Below, piece after piece: positions 16,139 through 26,500 of a stretch of DNA of 64,000 nt. The DNA is from Centipeda artemidis DSM 19719 (GTDB lineage Bacteria; Bacillota; Negativicutes; Selenomonadales; Selenomonadaceae). Each line of letters opens with the position of its first letter. Position 1 is the stretch's first letter. The stretch spans positions 1-64,000 of the forward strand of contig NZ_AUFU01000006.1 in the NCBI RefSeq assembly GCF_000426665.1. Direction: 5' to 3'. Made by a program: the position numbers and the translations under genes. A model generated the notes under the pieces. It did no database searches. It was given only the letters and a program-made list of their open reading frames with translations, and was not told where the DNA came from.

Positions 16139-18872
16139 GCGCTGCTCGGTACCGCGCCCAGATGTCACGATAGCATCCCTCCATTTCGCGGATATAGCCG
16201 ACCTGATCCATCACGGGAGAGTTCTTCATCCGATCCCGCAGCTCCCTATGCAGGGCATCGAGGAGATCAACATTCTCTGCGAGCATCACAGCTGTCTCCA
16301 CATAATCCGAAAGGGTCTCCGAGGCAAGATCGCTAAGTCCAATATTGGCGAGTAGACTATAGGTGAAGCGTGTACTGTGCCGCTCTGTATAATAGGAGAC
16401 GACCGGGACGCCCATATAGAGCGCATCGCACGTCGTCCCGCCGCCCGGCCACGGGAACGTATCGAGCGCGATGTCCACATCGAGATACCGCAGCATATAG
16501 TCCCGCGTCGCCCGCTCGAACTGCACGCGGCTCATATCGAGCCCGACCCGCTTCATCCGCTCGTGCGCCGCTCTTACCACGCCTTTCTTCTCATAGGCGG
16601 AATTTTTAAGCAGCAGCCGCGCCGTCGGCAGCCGGCGCAGAATCTCTGCCCACACACGGAGCATCTCATCGGTCATCTTTAGATATTGATTGAACGAAGC
16701 GAATTGAACGTATCCGCGCCGCCGAGCAGGTGCTCCCTCGGACACCGGGAGCTGTGTATATCCATTATAGCAGAATTGACTCGTCAGGCGCAGTAATTTT
16801 TCAACAAAATATGCGTCGCCGACACTCCCCGGTGGATCGCAGTACCGATCCGTGACAAAGTAGTCGACGGCGGAAAGCCCCGTCGTCGCCATATAACCGA
16901 GTCCCGAGAGCTGCACGGGTGCAGGCTTCCACGCAAGTGCAGGCAGGCCGCTGCGCGCCGTATGTCCCGCGAGATCAAAGAGGATATCCACCTCATCCGC
17001 ATAGATCCGAGCGGCGATCTTCTCCGGCGCATTCGCCTGCTTTGAAACATCTCGCCATGCGGTGACAAGTGTCTTGAAGAACTCCGTATACTGATCCGTC
17101 CTGCCAAGACTATAGCAATAGACCTCAAAATCGTCGCGGTCAAATCCCGCGAGAAACGGCCAGATGAAATACTGCATGACGTGCTCGCGGAAATCACCCG
17201 AGATATATCCGATGCGAATTTTATCCTTTTTTCGCCGTCCCTCGTGCGTATAAGGGCGAACATCCGCGAACAGCCGCTCGTACGCCAAACTGCGCCGATA
17301 GACCTCCGCCGGAGATACGTCGACGGCATTCGCCATCAAAAGAGCCCCGGAGTGATAGGAGCGGCGCATCAGCGGATCAGAGACACACGAAGCATATTTC
17401 ATGGCATACTGCATAGCGACAGCAGCGCCGAGGACAGTCTGCGCATGAGCCGCACAGACTTTGATCAGAGTTTCATACACCTCGGGCGTCGCCGGCAGCC
17501 GCCCTTCCTCAATCGCGGCAATCCCCTCCCGGGCGCGCCGCACCGTGTCCGCCGCAGATCCCTCGGCAGATACCCCCGATACGGACAAATAGAGACGCGC
17601 GCCTTCTCTTTCCCGTTCAATGCCTTCTGCGGAAAGCGCCCATCTTCCCGCGCGCTCCCGCTGATTCAAAAAATAATACGCCCATGCAATCGACATGCGC
17701 TGCGCCGGCAGAAGCGCCCCGCAGCCGTCGAGAATATGCCCCTCTCGCAGTACCCGCGTCCAGTCCTTTGCCGCCTCCGCACGCGCAAGCGCCGCCGTAT
17801 GTTCCTCCGCGCACATCGATTCCTCCACGCCGAAGAGCACACGGTCATAGGCGCGCTCCATCGTAAACATATAAGCGGAGGCCTCGGAAACCGGACTGTC
17901 GAGCAAATTCCACCGCAGCGTTTCGTGCAAATACGAGAGCCGCTCCACATCGTGCAGCAGCGACGCGGCACACGCCGCTAGTTCTGCGGTGTCCGGCGCA
18001 ATCTCCAGCCCAAGCCCCGCCGCACGGAGAATACCGGCGGCATACCTTCCAACAAAGGCATCCGCCGTAAGGATCGGCACGGAATATTCCACGGTGCGGC
18101 AAATTTTCATAGGATCGGCATTGACACCAATCGCAATGTCAAGCTCCTCATCGGCGACCTCATCTACGAGAATCAGCTCCGCGGTATCCGTGCCTATCTC
18201 TGAAATGTGCGCAACATCCGCATCTGTCAGCACGCTACCGATCGACACCGGCAAAATCAGCCGTACGCGGGGAATGCGCGCGAGCAGTGCGCAGAGGAGC
18301 GTGACGATCTCTTCCCGCCGCCCCTCATCCGCCCTGCCGATCAAGCCGATCAACGGTGTAGTGCCGTCGAGCAGCGGCGTGCGATATGCATACGAATCCC
18401 GCCGCTCAATCGGCGTATAGCATAGCGGTACAAAATCTGTCTCTCCATCCACAGGGGGCAGTGTCTCCGCCCCCTCCGCAGGGCATTGCTCTGCGAGTGA
18501 GAGGAGCCGGCGTGCGGGATACCGGACAAAAACATCTCGAATGAAGGCAGACGATGCATCAAAAGAAAGGTCAACCAGCAGGTCGATCTCATCCCGCCGT
18601 ATAACCTCTGCCGCCTCCTGCGCCGTACATGCACCGAGTGTACGAAATGCCGCCGCCGACTCTGCAAACAGCGCCGTATCGCCCCCCGTCCCCGTATGAT
18701 AGGCATAGACCTCAAAACGCAGCGGATTCGCCGCCGCAAAAAACGCAGGCAGAAAATCCCGTTCTGCGCCGCCGCCAAAAGAATCGGAAAGATACCCGAC
18801 GCGTATTTTCTTCTCCGTGTCACGCCGATGCCCGACAGATGCTCCACGATGCTTCTTCGCCCTTTTCTTCAT
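16125..18872 (-). CDS. Double GT41 protein: degenerate N-terminal and intact C-terminal module
   Basis: About 915 residues. After a basic leader (MKKRAKKHRG) comes a GT41-like module (20-360) that starts KIRVGYLSDSFGGG but has LSFDASSAF where DLAGHT is expected and lacks the GGGTT segment, so it is probably inactive. A helical TPR-like region (370-550) follows, then an intact GT41 module (555-910) with KIRIGYISGDFREHV, DLAGHTARSG, PAPVQLSGLGYMATTG and LDTFPWPGGGTTCDAL. The start overlaps the preceding stop; tandem ATGs are at 18875 and 18872, the second with better spacing to GGAAAGGA. Confidence 0.78.
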   Translation of the reverse strand: MKKRAKKHRGASVGHRRDTEKKIRVGYLSDSFGGGAERDFLPAFFAAANPLRFEVYAYHTGTGGDTALFAESAAAFRTLGACTAQEAAEVIRRDEIDLLVDLSFDASSAFIRDVFVRYPARRLLSLAEQCPAEGAETLPPVDGETDFVPLCYTPIERRDSYAYRTPLLDGTTPLIGLIGRADEGRREEIVTLLCALLARIPRVRLILPVSIGSVLTDADVAHISEIGTDTAELILVDEVADEELDIAIGVNADPMKICRTVEYSVPILTADAFVGRYAAGILRAAGLGLEIAPDTAELAACAASLLHDVERLSYLHETLRWNLLDSPVSEASAYMFTMERAYDRVLFGVEESMCAEEHTAALARAEAAKDWTRVLREGHILDGCGALLPAQRMSIAWAYYFLNQRERAGRWALSAEGIEREREGARLYLSVSGVSAEGSAADTVRRAREGIAAIEEGRLPATPEVYETLIKVCAAHAQTVLGAAVAMQYAMKYASCVSDPLMRRSYHSGALLMANAVDVSPAEVYRRSLAYERLFADVRPYTHEGRRKKDKIRIGYISGDFREHVMQYFIWPFLAGFDRDDFEVYCYSLGRTDQYTEFFKTLVTAWRDVSKQANAPEKIAARIYADEVDILFDLAGHTARSGLPALAWKPAPVQLSGLGYMATTGLSAVDYFVTDRYCDPPGSVGDAYFVEKLLRLTSQFCYNGYTQLPVSEGAPARRRGYVQFASFNQYLKMTDEMLRVWAEILRRLPTARLLLKNSAYEKKGVVRAAHERMKRVGLDMSRVQFERATRDYMLRYLDVDIALDTFPWPGGGTTCDALYMGVPVVSYYTERHSTRFTYSLLANIGLSDLASETLSDYVETAVMLAENVDLLDALHRELRDRMKNSPVMDQVGYIREMEGCYRDIWARYRAAHGEV

Positions 18873-20414
18873 CATATGGTCCTTTCCGATCCCACTGCTG
18901 CAAAACGCCGATAGGCGTCCTCCAAAGCGCGCATATATCCCTTTTGATCCATCAGGGGCGAGCGCTCCATCATCCCGCGCAGACCTCTATGCAGGTCGTC
19001 AAGCGTATCGAGATCGCCCGCAAGTGCGGCGGCGAGAGCGATATAGTCCTCCGTGCCCATTGCCGCAAGCTCTGCGAGCCCGATGTGCGAGAGGAACGCA
19101 CAGCCAAAGCGCGTACTGCGCCGCGCCGCATAGCGCGTCACCATAGGGACACCCATATAGAGTGCATCGCAGGTCGTCCCCCCGCCCGGCCACGGGAACG
19201 TATCGAGTGCGATGTCAACATCGAGATAACGGCGCATATAGCCCGTATCCGCAGGCTCGAGGAGGACGCGCTCGAGGTCAAACCCGAGCCGCCGCAGCCG
19301 CTCTTCTGCCGCCGCCCGCATCTCTCCGGCAAAGAACACCTGCGATTTGAGCAGAAGCCGCGACGCCGGCACGCGATCCATGATCTCCCGCCAGACGGAA
19401 AGCATCTCGTCCGTAAACTTCCGATACTGATTGAACACGCCGAACACGATGTATCCGCGCCGCCGCGCGGGCGTTCCCTCCGACGCTGGCAAATGCGCGG
19501 GCGGCACATAGCAGAACTGACTCGGCAGGCGCACAAGCTCCTCGGTAAAATAGCGCTCATGCCCCGCGCCCGGCGGATCGCAGACGGCATCCGTCAGGAA
19601 CGCATCCACTGCGCGCACCCCCGACGTCGCCGTATACCCTAATCTGCACCGGTGCAGGGCGTCGGGCAAGCACGGGCAGAGCGCCGCCTGCCGCATGTCC
19701 CGCGAGATCGACCAGCACATCGATCTCATCCGCACGAATGTGCGCCGCTATCTCCGCCGCAGGCGCATCTCCGACATCCCGCCATACGTCCGCATAGGAG
19801 CGCAGCGCCTCCGTCACATCATCCGGCTCCGTCGCCGTACTATATACATAGACCTTGAACTCCGTGCGGTCATATGTCGTGAGGAGCGGCTGAATAAAGT
19901 TCTGCATGACATTCCGGCGAAAATCCGGCGAAATGTAGCCGATGCGGATCTTCTCGTGCCGATACGGCACAGGAAATGTGTACCGCGGCACATCCGCAAA
20001 GAGCCTACCGTATTCGCAATGCGCCGCATACAGTTCCGCCTCATCGATCTCCCGGGCATTCTGTGCGAGCAGGAACGAGCTGTATAGTCCCGCATTCCCC
20101 GGTTCTTCTCTGTAGGCATCATAACAAAATTCCGCCGCCTGCGGATCCCCGATCCGATACGCAACCGCCGCACGCAGACGCATGTATTCACGGCGCATCT
20201 CCGTACGTCCCGCCGCGAGATAGTCCACCGTTTCCCGCATCGCACGCGGCAGGTCGCCCATACGCTCCGCCGCATAGGTATGAAGATAGCGGATCATATC
20301 GTCTGCCGTACCTGCCCGAATCGCGTGCTCAGCAATCCTGCGCGCCTCGGCATAACGCTCCGATGAAAGCGCATCAAATACGCGATCTCTCAACGCCGCA
20401 TCCGTCCTACTCAT
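18872..20414 (-). pseudogene. GT41 gene disrupted by an internal frameshift
   Basis: The first frame starts at 20414 (GGGGGA upstream) and encodes TPR-like helices then KIRIGYISPDFRRNV, DLAGHAAGG and PAPVQI before drifting out of homology and stopping at 19557. The second frame resumes exactly where homology is lost with LGYTATSGVRAVD, DPPGAG, LDTFPWPGGGTTCDAL and a normal end at 18872. Compared with the neighbouring paralogue (PAPVQLSGLGYMATTG), about 8 nt are missing near 19640, giving a shift inside the catalytic core. Without correction neither half would be active. A sequence error is possible but an 8-nt loss is an unlikely one. Confidence 0.78.
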
Positions 20415-20445
20415 TCTATCGTTGTCCCCCGCGCGAACCTTTACC

Positions 20446-22113
20446 TCATCCGCATATCCGTGCGGTATATTCCGCCCATACAGCTTCATACGCCGCACCA
20501 ACGGCTGCTCCATAGGCGGCTGCATCCATCACGGGAGACGCCGCCGTCATATTGCGCAGCCCTGCGTGGAGCGCATCGAGCGTCTGCGTATCCTGCGCGA
20601 GGAAAACGGCGCGCTCGATGTATTCTTCCTCCGTATGTGCAATGAGCGCCTCCGCGCCGATATTTTGGAGCAAAGACGCCCCGAACCTGCTCCCAAGTGT
20701 CTCCCCCTCGAGCGTCACGACAGGCACACCCATATAGAGCGCGTCACAGGTTGTTCCGCCGCCCGGATAAGGGAACGTATCAAGCGCAATGTCGATGCGC
20801 CCGTATGCCGCGAGATAATCTGCCGACGCCCCCTCCGTCTCCACACGCTCCGGAGGGATGCCTGCCGCCGCAATCCGCCGCCGCGCTTCGGCGGCGCCGT
20901 CCGACACGGAGAAGATCTCCGTCTTGAGCAACAACCGCGCCGTCGGCACGCGCCGCAGAATCTCCGCCCATACCTGCAGCACCCGATCGTTGATCTTCGT
21001 AAAATTATTTAGACTGCCAAATACAATAGGACGCCCCTCCGCCGGCAGGTGTGTCGCCGGAGGCGCGGGACGCAGCGGCTGCCAACAAAAATGCGTCCGC
21101 GGCAGCACGAGCAGACGCTCGACAAAGCCCTCCTGCGCATGTCCCGCCGCAAGTATGGGATCCGCGAGAAAATAATCCACGGTCTTTAGCCCCGTTGAGG
21201 CAAAGTAGCCGATCCCCGACATCTGCACCGGTGCGGGACGATAGGCGAGGACGGGCAGTGTCCCGCCCGCCGTATGCCCCGCGAGATCGACGAGGATATC
21301 AATCCGATCCTCATAGACGAGACGCGCCGCTTCCTCCGCCGTACACCCCATGAGATTCCGAAAGCAAGCCACGCGGCGGCGAATCCCGTCCGTGAACGCA
21401 TCCTCCCTGTTCATCGCATAGACATAGACCTCAAATCGTGCGGTATCAAGCGCGGTAAAGAGTGCATACGAAAAGGAGAGCACCACGTGCTCCCGGACAT
21501 CGGGCGAGAGATAGCCGATGCGCAGCCGCCTGCGCTGCGCTCCCGGCGCATGGGTGAACGGCACAACACCCTCGAGCAGAGCCCCGTATTCCTCCGCCGC
21601 TGCACGCTCCTCAAGAGGTGTCTGTGCAAGATAATGCCGGTTAAAGAGCACATTGCTCGCATTGAGCAGGCGCAGTTCCCGCTCCTGCGCCGCATCCCGT
21701 GCATGCGTATAGAACGTCACGGCGTCCTCCGCACGCCCCATGAATCGCGCGCACCCGCCCGCGAGATTGAACACCTTTTCCGTGATCGCGCCGGGCATGG
21801 CACACCCCATCAGCGGCGACAGGAGCGACAGCGCTGCGCATCGCTCCCCCTGCATCAAATGAATCCGCGCCCGCAGAAAGATCGTATAGGGATCGTCCGG
21901 TCGACAGCGCGCGCACTCCTTCCATGCCGCAAGCGCGTCCTCCGGCGATCCGGACTCAATAGCAAGCGCGGTCAAAAGCCCCGCCGCCTCTCCCGGCTCA
22001 TCCCGGCGGAGCAGCTCAATATCCGCCTTGGCGCGCAGCGCATCGCCGCGATCGAGCGCGTCATAAATGCGCGTGCGCAGACGCTCGATGTCTGCCGGTA
22101 TCCGCGCCGTCAT
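20446..22113 (-). CDS. TPR-GT41 O-GlcNAc transferase-like protein
   Basis: A 555-residue protein with helical TPR-type repeats (1-185) and an intact GT41 domain: RRLRIGYLSPDVREHV, DILVDLAGHTAGG, PAPVQMSGIGYFASTG, FGSLNNFTKI and LDTFPYPGGGTTCDALYMG. The ATG at 22113 overlaps the GT2 gene stop (ATGA), so the longer in-frame extension is not used. One of four GT41 genes in the operon; all catalytic landmarks are present. Confidence 0.83.
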   Translation of the reverse strand: MTARIPADIERLRTRIYDALDRGDALRAKADIELLRRDEPGEAAGLLTALAIESGSPEDALAAWKECARCRPDDPYTIFLRARIHLMQGERCAALSLLSPLMGCAMPGAITEKVFNLAGGCARFMGRAEDAVTFYTHARDAAQERELRLLNASNVLFNRHYLAQTPLEERAAAEEYGALLEGVVPFTHAPGAQRRRLRIGYLSPDVREHVVLSFSYALFTALDTARFEVYVYAMNREDAFTDGIRRRVACFRNLMGCTAEEAARLVYEDRIDILVDLAGHTAGGTLPVLAYRPAPVQMSGIGYFASTGLKTVDYFLADPILAAGHAQEGFVERLLVLPRTHFCWQPLRPAPPATHLPAEGRPIVFGSLNNFTKINDRVLQVWAEILRRVPTARLLLKTEIFSVSDGAAEARRRIAAAGIPPERVETEGASADYLAAYGRIDIALDTFPYPGGGTTCDALYMGVPVVTLEGETLGSRFGASLLQNIGAEALIAHTEEEYIERAVFLAQDTQTLDALHAGLRNMTAASPVMDAAAYGAAVGAAYEAVWAEYTARICG

Positions 22114-23588
22114 ATCCGCTCTCCGGAAAGCCGCGCGATGCGCCGCCGCATCCGCATGTCCTCGGGCGCGGCGGAAAGCTCCCTGCACGATCGCGGCAGA
22201 AGAATCGCAATGTTCCCCTGCGCCTGTGCGGGAAACTCCCCCATATGCGCCGCCGCGACCGCCGCCGTCCGCTCTCGATCCTCGATAAGGGATGCCGCCG
22301 CCGCACACACTTCCCCCGTCAGGAGCAGTCGTCTGCGCGCGGAGAATTTTCCCCCAGCGCGCTTCTCATAATAAAGGGCGGCGAGCGGGAAAGGCGTATC
22401 CACGAGCGCCTGCGCCAATAGCCCCGCATCCGCCTGTTCGTCATAGAGTTCGTTCAGCGCCGCCACGACATCCGCCGTCTCCGCGCCGGTCTCGGCGAGC
22501 AGACGCAGGAGCGCCTTGAGGGACAGCAGATGCCGCTTTTGCGCGCGCAGAGACCGGATATAGAACGCCGCCGCGGCTTCCTTTTCCCCGCACAGCTCCG
22601 CCGCCGCACCGAGCCGCTCATAGGCGAGCGGAGCGAACACGCCGGAGAGATCGCCGGGACGGTAATGCTCCTCATAGAGACGCACGCCCTCCGCATAGGC
22701 ACGGCGCGCCGCCGCAAGATAACCGCGTTCCCACGCATATGTGCCGTAAATAAAGGGAAAATCCGCCGTCTCAGGAAACCTGCCGAGGGCGGCGTGATAG
22801 GCGGCATCGATCTCCGCATCGGCGGCATTCATCAGAATGAGCGACTGCAGGAGGACGGTATGCGGACGCTTCTCCCCGCCAACGGGCTGCTCCGGCAGAT
22901 CCATTGCCTCCCGTGCATATGCCGCCGCCTTTTCATAATCCTCGAGCGTATAGTAGCAGTCCATCAGATGATAGGCGTCCATTTTATCATGATGCCCCGC
23001 CGCACGCCGCGCTGACAGGAGTTCCAAATCGCGCTCCGATTTTTGCCGCATGATCTGCGGAGAGTATCCCGTATGATAGAGAACGAGCTCCTCGGCATAC
23101 AGCATTGTGCGCGCTGGGTCGCCGCTCAGGTTCTCCACATGCTCGTGGATGCTTCCCACAAAGCGCAGATGCGGCAGGCGGCGGAAAATGCGCTGTACCT
23201 GCGCCGTCGTGCCGAGCAGGGCGCCCGTCTCCATATCGATATTGACGAGACGCACGATGAACCCGTCGATTCGTTCCTCCGCGTCATGCGCCTCAACGAG
23301 CGGGCGCACGCGCGGCGCGCTCTCGTCCGTGAAATATTCGTCCGCATCAGTAAAGACCACCCAGTCCCCCGATGCGCGGTCGAGCGCAAAATTTTTCGCG
23401 GCGGCAAAGTCGTTGATCCAGTCAAAGTAGTAAACCACCGCCCCGCCCGCGCGCGCGATCTCGACCGTCGCATCGGTCGATCCCGTATCGACGACGATCA
23501 TCTCGTCGGCAAAGATGCGCATGGAGGTGATCCAGTACGGCAGATTCTGCTCCTCGTTCTTGGTGATGACGCAGGCAGAAATTTTCAT
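22110..23588 (-). CDS. GT2 glycosyltransferase with C-terminal TPR region
   Basis: A 492-residue protein. The GT2 domain (1-225) shows MKISACVITKNEEQNLPYW, VVDTGSTDATVEIA, NDFAAAKNFALD and the DxD-type metal motif FTDADEYF, followed by HEHVEN and LYHTGYSP. The remaining half is TPR-like helices. GT2 enzymes of this kind transfer sugars from nucleotide donors, often building glycans on proteins. Start overlaps the preceding stop (ATGA). Confidence 0.83.
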   Translation of the reverse strand: MKISACVITKNEEQNLPYWITSMRIFADEMIVVDTGSTDATVEIARAGGAVVYYFDWINDFAAAKNFALDRASGDWVVFTDADEYFTDESAPRVRPLVEAHDAEERIDGFIVRLVNIDMETGALLGTTAQVQRIFRRLPHLRFVGSIHEHVENLSGDPARTMLYAEELVLYHTGYSPQIMRQKSERDLELLSARRAAGHHDKMDAYHLMDCYYTLEDYEKAAAYAREAMDLPEQPVGGEKRPHTVLLQSLILMNAADAEIDAAYHAALGRFPETADFPFIYGTYAWERGYLAAARRAYAEGVRLYEEHYRPGDLSGVFAPLAYERLGAAAELCGEKEAAAAFYIRSLRAQKRHLLSLKALLRLLAETGAETADVVAALNELYDEQADAGLLAQALVDTPFPLAALYYEKRAGGKFSARRRLLLTGEVCAAAASLIEDRERTAAVAAAHMGEFPAQAQGNIAILLPRSCRELSAAPEDMRMRRRIARLSGERI

Positions 23589-26500
23589 TGTATCAGCTCC
23601 ATCAGTTCCCGCACCTTCCGAGTGTCCGGCTCCGCCGCAAGCGCACGGCTGAGATACGCGCCTCCCTCGTCCCGTTTGCCGAGCGCAAGACAGGCGCGCC
23701 CCGTCTCATAGAGATATGCCGCGTCCGCCGTGCCGCCCGCTTCGCCGTAGAAGAGCAAGGCTGCAAGCGCCGCCGCGGGGCGCCCCGCAGCCGCAAAATC
23801 ATCCGCAAGTCGGCGTACATGCACGATGCCAAATGCCCCCGCACAGTGGATCACGCGCTCCGCCTGCATCTCATCCGCCGTGCGGACAAAGGCCTCCCGC
23901 ACGAGCTCATAGCCCTCGGCGGTATCGGGGCACGCCGCGGCATCGGGTTCGTCATAATACCGCCAAAAGGCTCGCAGCACATCCGGCAGGAGCGCCCGCA
24001 GGCGGCGATAGAGATGCCGCCCGTCCGGCATATGCACGCGTTCCACGCGCAGAAGAATCTCCGCCGTCTCCCGCACATCGCCCGAGAGCAGTCCCGTCAG
24101 ATATGCCGCACACTCCTCGGGCGATTGACTGCGCAACGCAGCATAGATCGGCGGGATCTCCGGCGCACGTCCCGTCTCCGCGTGCAGTGCATAGAGCGCC
24201 GCGCGCGCAAGCGGCATCCGCCCGCTCCCCTCCGCCGTGCGGTAGAGATAGAAAAGGCTCTCCGCATCCGTACCGATCTGCGCACGCAGTCCGTCAAGAA
24301 CGCGCTGCGACGATTCATCCTCATGCAGCGCCGCATAGACGTCAACCGCCGCTTCGCGCGCCGTTCCCGCGTCAAAGGCATCCGCAAGTGCCGCTTCCGC
24401 CCCCGCACGGTCTCCTGCCGCTAGCAAGAGACGCGCCCGCGCCGCCGAGATCTCCCCCGCCCACGCCGTGAACTCGGAGCTTTCCCCGCTCTCATCCTCC
24501 GGCATTTCATAGAGCTTCGACGCCCGCGTGAGTTCGGCGATCGCGCGTCCATCCCCTGCCGCTTCATAGAGCAGACCGAGCCGCCCATGGAAATCCGGCA
24601 GGAGCGGAAATGCGCGGCACGCCCGCTCCGCCGCCACGATCTGCTCCGTGAGCGCCAGTTCCTCACGCTCCATACAATCGAGCAGGACATGATACAGATG
24701 CGACTGCGCGCCGAAAGACACTGCATTTTCCGCAATCGCCTCCTGCACATAGAGAAGCGCGGCGGCGCACTGTCCGAGTCCATAATAGGTATCGGCGAGA
24801 TAGCGATAATCTCCCGGGCGGATGCCGTTTTGCTCTATTTCCGCCGCGAGCAGGGCGAGATTGCGCACATGCTTCTCGTACATGCGCCTTGCAGAATAAC
24901 CGACATGCCGAATGGAGAGTGCTGTCGTCTCTTGATAGAGCAGGGGCTCTCCCTCCGCCTTTTGGAGCCGTTCATGCACGCGTCCCTCATAGAACAGCCC
25001 GCGGCCAAGACGCAGGAGCCGCACATGCGGCGCACGCCCGATTTCACGCGCGCCGGCATCCTCATCCACATGCACGATCGGCAGGAGAACGGCATCCGCT
25101 TCCGGCATCAATACGTCCATCATCGCGAGATAGGGCCGCACCTCGCGGGGATCAAAGAACGCCTCGTCCACATCGAGAATCGCCGCCCATGTGCCGGACG
25201 CACGGGAGAGCACCGTATTGCGCGCAGCAGCAAAGTCATCCGTCCATGCAAATTCATAAACATCCGCACCCGCGCGCACGGCAAGCTCCCGCGTCCCATC
25301 CGTCGATCCCGTGTCGAGCACGATGCGCTCATCCGCATACGCCGCTGCATTCCCCAGCCACGTCTCCATATCGCGCGCATCGTTGCGCACAAATACGCAG
25401 GCGGAAATACGAACGTCTCGTTCATGCATATGTATTTTTTCCCAAATGCCCATCCGCAGCCGCAGCTGCGCCGCCCCTTCCTCCGTGAAATCCGACGGCT
25501 CAAGCCCTCCCTGCGTCGGCGGGATATCGAGCGCAGTCTCTGCCGCGCGGATCGCCGCCGCATAGTCATAGCATGCGGCACACGCCTCAGCATATTCCGC
25601 GTGCATCTCCGGCAGCTCCGGGAAATCTGCAGCGGCACGTCCCGCGATCTTTCGCCGCCGATCCCGCATCTGCGGATGCGTCCCATAGAGATGGAGCAGG
25701 ATGCGGTACGAAGAGCTCGCATAGACCGCAGCCTGTCGCCCGCGCTCAATATCGCGCAGCGCATAATGCTCCGCCATGCGTGCATCACCGAGCCGATCAT
25801 AGGTCTCCGCAAGATAGCGCAGGCAACGCTCCGGATATTCCCCCGTCTCCATCTCCGCCAGCAGCATCCGCAGGTTGCGCTCTCCCTTAGCGCGCGTCAG
25901 CGTCGCCGAATACCCCGTATGAATCAGCCGCAGGCGTTGCGGCGATACCGTTTCGACAGGCTTTATAACGACTCCTCGATCCCGCAGTTCCTCGTGGATG
26001 CGCCCCACATAGCGGCGCTCCTCCGCATATTTGAAAATGCGCGGCGCAAACGAGTCAAGCAGCAGCTCTCCCGTGTCCTCGTCGATGTTCCTCCACGGAA
26101 CAAGCAGAACCTGCGCGCCGGATTCCTCCGCCGCGGCAGCGACGTCCCGCAGATGCCCCGCCGTCTCCGGCGTGAAATACTCGTCCGCATCGAGGAACAC
26201 GACCCAGTCGCCCCGAACATGCGAAAGGGCGGCATTTCGTGCCGCCGCGAAGTCGTCGTTCCACGCAAAATGATAGACCCGCGCGCCAAGCACGGCGGCA
26301 GTATCCGCCGACCCGTCCGCCGATCCTGTGTCCACAACGATCAGCTCGTCTACATACGCGCGCAGACTCTCAATGGATTTTTTCAAATGCACAGCGTCGT
26401 CGCGTACGATATAACATGCCGTCAGGCGCATATGCGGCTGCGTATCCGCTGCGAGCCTCACTTCCTCCATGCGGTATCTCCGCTCTTTTTCCGCCCAAAT

